64,000 nucleotides of DNA, from NCBI RefSeq assembly GCF_002858715.1, contig NZ_PJZH01000013.1, positions 62,001 to 126,000 of the forward strand. The letters run 5' to 3'. This stretch comes from Chimaeribacter coloradensis (GTDB taxonomy: Bacteria > Pseudomonadota > Gammaproteobacteria > Enterobacterales > Enterobacteriaceae). The first letter of the stretch is position 1. Every line of letters starts with the position of its first letter. The notes below the pieces were generated by a model, which ran no database searches, was not told the origin of the DNA, and saw only the letters and a program-made list of their open reading frames with translations. Below, piece by piece: positions 56,619 through 64,000 of the stretch. The translations under genes were made by a program, and so were the position numbers.

Positions 56619-59600
56619 TTAAGCACCTTTCAACATATCAAACACTACGCGTGCAAAGCCTCTGGCCAGCTCCGGATTCGACAGGTACTGCATCATCATC
56701 TCCTGATGCGCATCATTACTGTCCATGACAGCATCATCAATGGCTTTCGGGAAATCACCCAACATTGCCTGCTCGCGTGTGTTGTTGGCAATCTGCGTCA
56801 TTACCGCCTGGTTTTCAGATAACTTATCCCGCACGGTGAAGGCATAGTTGATCATGTCTTTATCGCTAAGGTTATCAGTAATAAACAGGTCGTTTAGGCG
56901 CGCTAGGATATTTGAGAGGAACTCCTCTTTCGGGTTCTTAGGCTTTGCCGTGCCTATGTCATTGCCCGGCTTGAGTTTGTATTCTTCGGCATCTTCTTGC
57001 AGCTTCAGATGCTGTTCATGGAGCTTTGACAAACGATAATGGCTCATATCCACGTTACTGAGATCAACCTCATCTTCTGCAATCCGCTGTTCATGCAGCA
57101 TAGGACGCAGGTGTCGGGCAAACAGGCTTAGCTTTTCCAGGTCCTTGTCATCATAGTCAACAATCTGCGACATAAACTCATAGAAGCGGACAAAGCTGCC
57201 AAGATCTTTTTTGAAGATATCCAGTTTGTCTTTTTCCTGCTTGCAGGCTTTGAAGGTGTTTTCTGCATTAGTGATCAGCACCACGTCGCCGGTTTTTTTT
57301 GTGCGCTCAAACATCTCTTTAGCCAGCACATAAGCATCAATCGCTGAGATGTAACGCTGTTTCCAGCGATCTACCGCAGGCTTGCAGATATTACTGATCG
57401 CCGCGCTTGATTTGTTTTTAGTGAAGAACGCCTCACAAAACTGCTCGACTTCATTCCACAGAAAAATGCCGCTGGTACGCAGTTTATCGAACAGCTCAAA
57501 TACCAGCTGTGGATCGCTGACATCAGTGAGTTCAGCTGTCTGGTAATAGGGCTGGAAAGCATTGAGGATGTCATCTGGCTCGTTCCAGAAGTCGAGCACA
57601 AATGTTCCTGACTCTGCTTTGCCCGGATAGGTGCGGTTCAGTCGGGAAAGCGTCTGAACGCATTCTACTCCGCCTAATGCTTTATCCACGTACATGGCAC
57701 ACAATTTAGGTTGGTCAAAACCGGTCTGAAATTTATTTGCCACCAGCATCACCTGATAATCATCGCTATCAAAGGCTTTGCGCATATCCCGCCCTTTTAG
57801 ACCGGGGTTCATATTGATTTCAGTGAATTTCTGGTTCAGCAGCGCGAGCGCGTTGTGATCGCTTTCAACAAACTCAACTTCCCCTGAGAAGGCCACCATT
57901 GCGTTGATTTTCTGGTAATTGTTTTCTGCAATGTATTTATCAAACGCCAGTTTATAGCGCACCGCCGCTTTACGTGAGCTGGTGACGACCATCGCTTTAG
58001 CCTGTCCACCCAGCAGATGCATCACATGCTTACGGTAGTGCTCAACGATGACCTTCACCTTCTGCGAAACATTATGCTCATGCAGTGATACCCACTGAGT
58101 GAGCTTTACCTTGGCTTTTTTGCTGTCTACTTCGCGGTCCGGATCGTCCAGCTTTTGCAGCAGCTTATAGGCCACCTTGTAGTTGGTGTAATTCTTCAGG
58201 ACATCAAGAATAAAACCTTCTTCAATAGCCTGGCGCATAGAGTAAACATGGAACGCTTCTGGCTTATTGGTTCTGGAGGCAGGCTCAAGTGGATTAGGGC
58301 GACGGCCAAACAGCTCCAGCGTTTTAGCCTTCGGCGTTGCGGTGAATGCATAGTAGTTAAGGTTACTGCTGCCTTTACGCGCGGCAACGGTCGCATCAAG
58401 AATATCTTCTGATGACATCACGACATCGTCATCCGCTTCTTCAGTCATCAGTACTTCTTTAAGCTGGCGCGCCGTGGAGCCGCTTTGCGACGAGTGTGCT
58501 TCGTCAGCGATTACCGCGTATTTACGCTGCTTGAGGCTGACGCTGTTTTCAATCGCTTTCAAGACAAACGGGAAGGTCTGGATGGTGACGATGATAATCG
58601 GCTGCGAGTTTTCTAGTGCGCTGGCGAGTTTTTCCGACTTTGAACCATCGCCTTCTTTGTTGTTGATGCGTCCGACCACGCCATCCTGATGCTCAAACTG
58701 GTAGATAGTATCCTGCAGCTGATCGTCCAGCACGGTGCGGTCGGTGACGACAATTACCGAGTGGAACTGCTTCTCACCTTTCGCATCGTACAGCCGGGAA
58801 AGCTGGTGGGCAGTCCAGGCGATCGAATTGGATTTACCTGAACCCGCGCTGTGCTGAATCAGGTATTTATTACCGGTACCCTCTTCAACCGCCGCCGTGA
58901 TCAGTTTGTTCACCACATCCCACTGGTGATAGCGCGGAAAAATCAGACTCTCTTTTTTATACTTCAGCCCCTGCCAGTCTTCTTTCTCTTCAATTTGCAG
59001 ATGCACAAAGCTGGCGAGAATTTTCAGCAGATTGTCCGGCAGCAAGACCTCATTCCACAGGTAGCTGGTGGCGTACTGGTTGGCATCTTCCGGGATGTCG
59101 TTGCCGGCACCACCCTCTTTGGTGCCTTTGTTAAACGGCAGGAAGAAGGTTTTATCGCCATCAAGTCTGGTCGCCATGAATACTTCATACTGATTGACGG
59201 CAAAGTGCACCAGCGCACCGCGTTTGAATGTCAGCAGCGGTTCCGCTTTATTCGTCCCGGGGTCTTTTGGCAGACGCGTTTTCTTGTATTGGGTAATAGC
59301 GTTTTGCACTGCCTGCTTAAACTCAGACTTCAGCTCCAGTGTGGCAATCGGCAGGCCATTCACAAACAACACCAAATCGATACGCCACTTCTTTGCCTTT
59401 ACGCCCGTCTCTTCAAACGCGGCGTTTGAAGCGTGCGGGCTATAAACCAGCTCCGGCACAATACGGCAGATATTCTGTTGGTAGCGCGCCAGTGTGTCCG
59501 GGTTGAGGTTATGTTCCGGCTTGAACTGACACAGCGAAAAACGTGCGCTATGGCTCTTGATGCCGTGACGCAATACGCCGAGCGTACCGTAAGTGCGTGA

Positions 59601-59867
59601 CAGCATATCGGTCGCGTTGATATCCGCTTTTTTCAGTTGCGCCACCAACGCATCAAGGAAGTGACGCTCGGTGTCGGTGGGATAGATTTTGGCAAACTTC
59701 TCCCACTCCAGCGGCTGCGTGGCTTGCACGAAAGTCAGCGCATCCTGTGAATACAGAGCGCGTTCGCGATCGTAGCTATCAGCTTTGCCGACAACCCAAC
59801 CACGCTCGACCATCTGCGCAATCATCTCATCCTGAAAAATCAGTTCTTTGGTGCTATCCATGCTCAT
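56619..59867 (-). CDS. hsdR: Type I restriction enzyme R subunit HsdR
   Basis: 1082 residues. Motor and nuclease subunit that translocates unmethylated DNA and cuts it at a distance. PD-(D/E)XK nuclease: D164 in RIDLVLF, then E178 and K180 in TLELKS. Superfamily 2 helicase: Walker A HSAGSGKSN (GSGKS 341-345), DEAH 454-457, and FTATPK as motif III. The C-terminal helical region binds the methylase core. Its ATG overlaps the hsdS stop (ATGA, 59864-59867). All catalytic motifs look intact. Confidence 0.96.
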   Translation of the reverse strand: MSMDSTKELIFQDEMIAQMVERGWVVGKADSYDRERALYSQDALTFVQATQPLEWEKFAKIYPTDTERHFLDALVAQLKKADINATDMLSRTYGTLGVLRHGIKSHSARFSLCQFKPEHNLNPDTLARYQQNICRIVPELVYSPHASNAAFEETGVKAKKWRIDLVLFVNGLPIATLELKSEFKQAVQNAITQYKKTRLPKDPGTNKAEPLLTFKRGALVHFAVNQYEVFMATRLDGDKTFFLPFNKGTKEGGAGNDIPEDANQYATSYLWNEVLLPDNLLKILASFVHLQIEEKEDWQGLKYKKESLIFPRYHQWDVVNKLITAAVEEGTGNKYLIQHSAGSGKSNSIAWTAHQLSRLYDAKGEKQFHSVIVVTDRTVLDDQLQDTIYQFEHQDGVVGRINNKEGDGSKSEKLASALENSQPIIIVTIQTFPFVLKAIENSVSLKQRKYAVIADEAHSSQSGSTARQLKEVLMTEEADDDVVMSSEDILDATVAARKGSSNLNYYAFTATPKAKTLELFGRRPNPLEPASRTNKPEAFHVYSMRQAIEEGFILDVLKNYTNYKVAYKLLQKLDDPDREVDSKKAKVKLTQWVSLHEHNVSQKVKVIVEHYRKHVMHLLGGQAKAMVVTSSRKAAVRYKLAFDKYIAENNYQKINAMVAFSGEVEFVESDHNALALLNQKFTEINMNPGLKGRDMRKAFDSDDYQVMLVANKFQTGFDQPKLCAMYVDKALGGVECVQTLSRLNRTYPGKAESGTFVLDFWNEPDDILNAFQPYYQTAELTDVSDPQLVFELFDKLRTSGIFLWNEVEQFCEAFFTKNKSSAAISNICKPAVDRWKQRYISAIDAYVLAKEMFERTKKTGDVVLITNAENTFKACKQEKDKLDIFKKDLGSFVRFYEFMSQIVDYDDKDLEKLSLFARHLRPMLHEQRIAEDEVDLSNVDMSHYRLSKLHEQHLKLQEDAEEYKLKPGNDIGTAKPKNPKEEFLSNILARLNDLFITDNLSDKDMINYAFTVRDKLSENQAVMTQIANNTREQAMLGDFPKAIDDAVMDSNDAHQEMMMQYLSNPELARGFARVVFDMLKGA

Positions 59868-61213
59868 GCGGTAGTCTCCTGTGGCTCCTCAACTTCATGC
59901 TTCTCAGGCGCAACCCAGTCACGCACGTCGATTTTTCCGGTTACGGCGGCGGAGATAAGGGCAGTGCGGCGTTCCTGCATCAAAGTAATAACAGAATCTG
60001 CTCGTTTTAAGATAGTATCAATTTTTGACAATTCAAAATCTAAATAATTGACGATATCATTTTGTTCAGGTAATGGTGGTATTAACACTTTAAACTTTCG
60101 AACTAAATCCGCATTCAAATTCATTTGGCTTGTTTCATTACCACCATCGCGGATAGCGTGATAACCAGCTATAAAATAAAACCTCAGATAAGCATTCGAC
60201 ATCATTGTGCCTGAAGAGATTGCGACACAAGCCTGGTTATAAGTTGCATTAACACCTAATATTGCCACCCTTCCTCTGGTAATTCCTTGACCATACATAG
60301 CCATTAATAATGTTCCTGGAGGTGAAATACGTACAGAAGTATTTTTAACTGCGGAGGTGGTTATTTTTTCCTCAGAGGAAAAAATAACATCATAATTAAC
60401 CTCACCAGTTTTAATCCAATGCACATCTCCATCCCAATAATTAGAGTTTGAACGGTCGGGTGTTGCACCTGTATTAAGCGTGGCGTAATAGCCAAGACTA
60501 GATAGTCGCCAATATTCAGGCACGTCCCCCAACCACTCAACACCGGAATCTTTCATCGGCACATCAGGGTTTAGTCCTTTGGTGACGGCATGACTAATCA
60601 CTGCCTGACGTTTTTCTTTCAGCAGTTCAATCAGTTGCTGTTGCTTCTCGATCAGGTTGTCGATTTTTGCAATTTCGTGATCCAAAAAATTAGCAACTTT
60701 TTCTGCTTCACCATGTGGTGGTGCAAGTAAAAATGAGTTTTTTATTAATTCTTGGTTTAATATCTTTGCACCATAGATATTAGTAGACGCATTTTCAATA
60801 ATAAATATCGGGAGTGCATAGTACAAATATGATAGAGGCAGTTGAGCATGGCTCAAAAATGATGCAATAGCTTCATTTGTATATAGATCACATCCTGCAA
60901 ATGAAACAGCACCAACCGATAACTTGAAGCTATACAGCAGAGAACCCTTAGGGGTGATATCCATGGATGCTTCTTTCGCAGCTTTATCAGAAATAAATTT
61001 TGCTGTAGATGAAATAAATTTATCTTTTAAGTCAGAAATATTGACCCATAGATTATCGCCAATGAAATTAGCATCATTTTTAGTCGGTGGAGTCCAACCA
61101 ACCTGAAATGGAGCCAGATATTTTACTTTACTTACAGTCCAGCCTTCAGGAATATCCCCCAGCCACTCAATCCCAGAATCCTTATACTCCGGATACGCCT
61201 TATACTTAGCCAT
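59864..61213 (-). CDS. hsdS: Type I restriction-modification specificity subunit HsdS
   Basis: 449 residues with the classical two-repeat design: KDSGIEWLGDIPEGW at 11-25 and KDSGVEWLGDVPEYW at 221-235, each followed by a target recognition domain (about 26-165 and 236-370) and then a coiled-coil spacer (about 170-212 and 375-420). The recognition domains are encoded by markedly AT-rich DNA, whereas the repeats and spacers are richer in GC, a mark of domain exchange. It defines a split DNA target that cannot be read from sequence alone. Coupled to hsdM (one-base overlap) and hsdR. Confidence 0.95.
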   Translation of the reverse strand: MAKYKAYPEYKDSGIEWLGDIPEGWTVSKVKYLAPFQVGWTPPTKNDANFIGDNLWVNISDLKDKFISSTAKFISDKAAKEASMDITPKGSLLYSFKLSVGAVSFAGCDLYTNEAIASFLSHAQLPLSYLYYALPIFIIENASTNIYGAKILNQELIKNSFLLAPPHGEAEKVANFLDHEIAKIDNLIEKQQQLIELLKEKRQAVISHAVTKGLNPDVPMKDSGVEWLGDVPEYWRLSSLGYYATLNTGATPDRSNSNYWDGDVHWIKTGEVNYDVIFSSEEKITTSAVKNTSVRISPPGTLLMAMYGQGITRGRVAILGVNATYNQACVAISSGTMMSNAYLRFYFIAGYHAIRDGGNETSQMNLNADLVRKFKVLIPPLPEQNDIVNYLDFELSKIDTILKRADSVITLMQERRTALISAAVTGKIDVRDWVAPEKHEVEEPQETTA

Positions 61214-63573
61214 CAGGAATGCACCTCCTGCAGCAGCTTCATAATCTCGGCGCTGACCGCATCCAGATCGGCATCAATTTCTTCCAGCGGGCGTGGCGGC
61301 TGATAAACATAGAAATGGCGGTTAAATGGAATCTCATAACCGACAATCCCCACCTCGCCGTCTTTCGCATCGCGCTTATCGGCGTTGATCCATGCGTCAC
61401 TAACATGCGGCAGCACTTCAGACTCGAAATAGTTTTCAATCAGATCGCTGGTAGATATTGCCGGATTCAGCGGTACATTCTCGTTATCGCGCAGCTCACC
61501 GTCCTGCTCAAACTCAACAACCTTACCTTTGTATTCAAATGCGCCGTACAGCGGCTGAGCGGCTTCCTTCAGCACCTTCTTCACCACCGGCTCGGCATCC
61601 GGATTTTTGGTGGTGATGGCGTCGATAAACTGCTTGTTCTCTTTGGTATCCAGCTTCATGCCAGCGGTTTTGATAGCCCCTTTCAGGGTCAGCAAGAACT
61701 GGTTGAAGTCGTTGCTCACCAGCGTTTTACCACCCGCCTGCGTACCCAGAGCTGCCTGAATTTGCTGTGCCTTTTCCATTAACCCGCGCTGTGCCAGCCA
61801 CAGTTTGCTGTCGAGCAGGTCTTTAATCTGTTTCTCTTTCAGCTCGGCAAATTCAGCTTTGATAATGGCGCGCGCTTCTGCTTCAAGCTGGGAGAAATCA
61901 CCGTAGGTCTCCTCCTGCCACTGGGATGCGAACTCTTCATACAGACGTTCCATCGGCGCGTTAAACGGCTTCGGCGCAAAGCGCAGAGTCGAAATCGCTT
62001 CATCCGTGACCTGAGCGGATAAACGCAGCGGGCGTTCAATGGTCAGGCGACGATAGCCAAAGTCAGTGCTGTTGAAGATTTTGCTGGCGAAGGTTTTCGT
62101 CGTTTCGGTTTTAGCCGTGGCCGACTGGCGGCCGCGGTTGGATTTCTGCTCTGGTGCTTTTTCCAGACCAAGCTCTTCCAGCGAAGTCGCATCAACCACC
62201 TTAAAATCACCAAAAGTCTGCGTAATCAGCCGGATATCGTCTTCACCCATCAGGTTACGCTTGGAGCCCAGCGATTTACGCATTTTTCCGCACAGGTTGG
62301 TGCCATCAATCAGCTGCACTTTTCCTTTACGTTCTGCGGATTTCTTGTTTGACAGGATCCAGACGTAAGTTGCGATCCCGGTGTTATAGAACATATCGGT
62401 TGGCAGCGCGACGATACCTTCCAGCAAATCAGCTTCCAGAATATAGCGGCGGATTTCACTTTCACCGCTACCAGCACCGCCAGTAAACAACGGCGAGCCG
62501 TTGAGGATAATGCCGATGCGACCGCCGTTGCTTACTGAGCCATCAGCATTATGAATGCTGCGCATTTTACTGAGCAGGTGCATCAGGAATAGCAGAGAGC
62601 CATCGGAGACACGCGGCAGGCCCGGCCCAAAACGGCCGTTGAAGCCTTTTTGCGAGTGTTCGTCGTTAATCTCACCTTCAATTTTTTTCCAGTCCACACC
62701 GAAGGGCGGGTTCGACAGCATATAGTCAAACTGGTCGGCGGGAAGTTGATCGTTTGACAAGGTGTTCCCCAGCTTGATACGGCTGACATCCTGACCTTTG
62801 ATCAGCATATCGGCTTTACAGATGGCATAGGATTCCGGGTTCAGTTCTTGGCCAAAGGCGCGCATCACGGCATTCGGGTTCAGCTCATGTACGTATTCCA
62901 TACCCGAGGAGAGAAAGCCGCCAGTCCCCGCTGTAGGGTCATAAATGGTGCGGATAATTCCCTCTTTCGACAGGGCCGCATCATCTTCCATAAACACTAG
63001 CGAAGTGGTTAAACGCACGATATCGCGCGGAGTAAAGTGCTCCCCGGCGGTATCATTTGAGCTTTCCGCAAAACGACGGATTAACTCTTCAAATACTAAG
63101 CCCATATCATGGTTAGAAATTTTTTGCGGACTAAGATCCGTCGTGGCGAACTTCTTCACCACCTTATACAGCAGATTGGCTTCCTGCAGATGTCCGACAA
63201 ATTCGCTGAAATTAAAATGCTCGAAAATTTCACGCGCGTCCTTAGAGAAGGATTGAACGTAATTGTTCAAGTTAGACTTGATGTCGTTTTGCCCCATCTT
63301 GCCAAGATCCATCTTCGAGGTATTGAAGAAGGACAACCCGCTGGCACGCAGCAAAAACTTCTCTTTTGCCTCTTCCGGCAATGCGATGTTTTGCAGTTTT
63401 TCAGCCTCATTGACCACAACGTCTTTAGTCGGCGCTAAGACGCACTCCAGTCGGCGTAAAAGCGTAAAAGGCAGGATGATGCGGCCGTACTGTGATTGCC
63501 TGAAATCACCACGAAGCAGGTCGGCCACCGACCAGATAAAGGCAGCAGTTTGCGAGAAATTGTTATCAGACAT
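61213..63573 (-). CDS. hsdM: Type I DNA methyltransferase subunit HsdM, long form
   Basis: 786 residues, well above the ~500-530 of EcoKI-type HsdM. N-terminal helical HsdM_N domain (1-150), N6-adenine methyltransferase core with motif [10 protein letters not shown] (212-220) and motif IV NPPF (288-291), then a C-terminal extension of about 260 residues (from about 525) that includes coiled-coil segments ([19 protein letters not shown]). Long HsdM proteins of this kind form a known subgroup. ATG at 63573 chosen; the frame upstream to 63726 lacks homology. First gene of the operon. Confidence 0.94.
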   Translation of the reverse strand: MSDNNFSQTAAFIWSVADLLRGDFRQSQYGRIILPFTLLRRLECVLAPTKDVVVNEAEKLQNIALPEEAKEKFLLRASGLSFFNTSKMDLGKMGQNDIKSNLNNYVQSFSKDAREIFEHFNFSEFVGHLQEANLLYKVVKKFATTDLSPQKISNHDMGLVFEELIRRFAESSNDTAGEHFTPRDIVRLTTSLVFMEDDAALSKEGIIRTIYDPTAGTGGFLSSGMEYVHELNPNAVMRAFGQELNPESYAICKADMLIKGQDVSRIKLGNTLSNDQLPADQFDYMLSNPPFGVDWKKIEGEINDEHSQKGFNGRFGPGLPRVSDGSLLFLMHLLSKMRSIHNADGSVSNGGRIGIILNGSPLFTGGAGSGESEIRRYILEADLLEGIVALPTDMFYNTGIATYVWILSNKKSAERKGKVQLIDGTNLCGKMRKSLGSKRNLMGEDDIRLITQTFGDFKVVDATSLEELGLEKAPEQKSNRGRQSATAKTETTKTFASKIFNSTDFGYRRLTIERPLRLSAQVTDEAISTLRFAPKPFNAPMERLYEEFASQWQEETYGDFSQLEAEARAIIKAEFAELKEKQIKDLLDSKLWLAQRGLMEKAQQIQAALGTQAGGKTLVSNDFNQFLLTLKGAIKTAGMKLDTKENKQFIDAITTKNPDAEPVVKKVLKEAAQPLYGAFEYKGKVVEFEQDGELRDNENVPLNPAISTSDLIENYFESEVLPHVSDAWINADKRDAKDGEVGIVGYEIPFNRHFYVYQPPRPLEEIDADLDAVSAEIMKLLQEVHS

Positions 63574-63945
63574 AAGGATTCCGCGAAAGCGTTGAATATG
63601 TAATCTACCGTATGCGGTCGACAACCTGTCGGAACGGCAAACGGTAGATGAACTAAATGAGATGGGCAAAATCATACAGCGCGTGTGCGTGAGTACAAGC
63701 AGCAATTGCTTCAAGAGGGACTCCATTCAGGCATCACAAAAGAACGTGAAAACGAACATTTTTAGCTGCTTATCATAAGCCCGAAAAGCACCGCCCTCAT
63801 CCAAGTTGCTAATTTTAAAGCATTAACTCACCTATAAAGGCTTGACTACGCTATCTATGTTGAAAAATAGATAAGAGTAGAAAAATCTATTAGAGTAATC
63901 TTATAAAATAACCCCTTTCTCTTCCTTGTTACTTATGGTGTAAAG
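63574..63945. other. Upstream region of the hsd operon
   Basis: 372 bases, AT-rich after about 63740. Near hsdM is a nested inverted repeat (ATCTACCGT 63603-63611 with ACGGTAGAT 63641-63649, inner CGACA/TGTCG at 63619-63631). Around 63851-63892 ATCTAT and ATAGAT alternate three times. It likely contains the hsd promoter and a possible autoregulatory site. Confidence 0.5.
63603..63649. repeat. Nested inverted repeat before hsdM
   Basis: A 9-bp perfect outer repeat (ATCTACCGT/ACGGTAGAT) encloses a 5-bp inner repeat (CGACA acc TGTCG). It lies 30-76 bases upstream of hsdM and could form a leader hairpin or bind a dimeric regulator. Confidence 0.6.
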
Positions 63946-64000
63946 ATGGATTTCTTACTGGCCCCCGGTGTGCTGGTGCGTAATGGCATTTTGTCTATTG
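63946..64000 (+). CDS. Possible start of a further island gene, cut by window edge
   Basis: An ATG at 63946, with GGTGTAAAG upstream, opens 18 codons to the edge (MDFLLAPGVLVRNGILSI). Too short to identify; could be chance. Confidence 0.25.
   Translation, partial: MDFLLAPGVLVRNGILSI

Noticed and set aside
56565-56822. 85-codon + frame at the end of hsdR
   Set aside because: Mostly antisense to the conserved C-terminus of HsdR and spans its terminator.

Overview
The window is a chromosomal segment of a GC-rich member of the Enterobacterales. The backbone follows the Escherichia coli order almost gene for gene: ftsP-plsC-parC, mdaB-ygiN, parE-yqiA-cpdA-yqiB-nudF, tolC-ygiBC, ygiD-zupT-ribB-ubiK, hldE-glnE-ygiF, ygiM-cca-uppP-folB-plsY, tsaD, rpsU-dnaG-rpoD, mug, ileX. 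Protein lengths and motifs match E. coli closely. GC content and cargo resemble Serratia-like or other Yersiniaceae/Erwiniaceae genomes more than Escherichia, but the sequence does not fix the genus.

Three accessory blocks break this backbone. (1) Between ygiC and ygiD (about 16.6-23.6 kb) lies a sugar-uptake locus: two adjacent cupin-type glucose-6-phosphate isomerase paralogues on the + strand, converging on a five-gene minus-strand operon. That operon encodes a class I mannose-6-phosphate isomerase with a kinase-like N-terminal extension and the IIA, IIB, IIC and IID proteins of a mannose-family PTS. A divergent LacI-type regulator and palindromic operator-like sites lie at the operon head. 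(2) Between plsY and tsaD, where E. coli K-12 carries the tartrate genes ttdRABT, lies a gallate catabolic cluster (transporter, gallate dioxygenase, tandem-HTH LysR regulator, 4-oxalomesaconate hydratase, CHA aldolase, tautomerase) with an extra dehydrogenase, followed by mqo. Gallate would be imported, ring-cleaved to 4-oxalomesaconate, tautomerised, hydrated and cleaved to pyruvate plus oxaloacetate, which enter the TCA cycle near Mqo. (3) Downstream of the ileX tRNA gene the sequence becomes AT-richer and holds a mobile island: an unknown coiled-coil protein, an AlpA-type regulator, an inovirus Gp2/YagK-like protein with an HUH-like motif, an origin-like GATC repeat cluster next to an AT-rich stretch, and a complete type I restriction-modification operon (hsdM-hsdS-hsdR). 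No integrase is visible; the island runs off the right edge.

At the left edge is the start of a PTS cellobiose-type EIIC gene. Regulatory elements seen include the FMN riboswitch before ribB, a mar/sox/rob box before tolC, an internal hairpin between rpsU and dnaG, a repeated LysR-type site before both halves of the gallate cluster, and many intrinsic terminators, several of them bidirectional between convergent genes.

Most backbone assignments are secure. Substrates of the PTS locus, the role of the dehydrogenase in the gallate operon, and the functions of the 251-residue and Gp2-like island proteins are inference or unknown.
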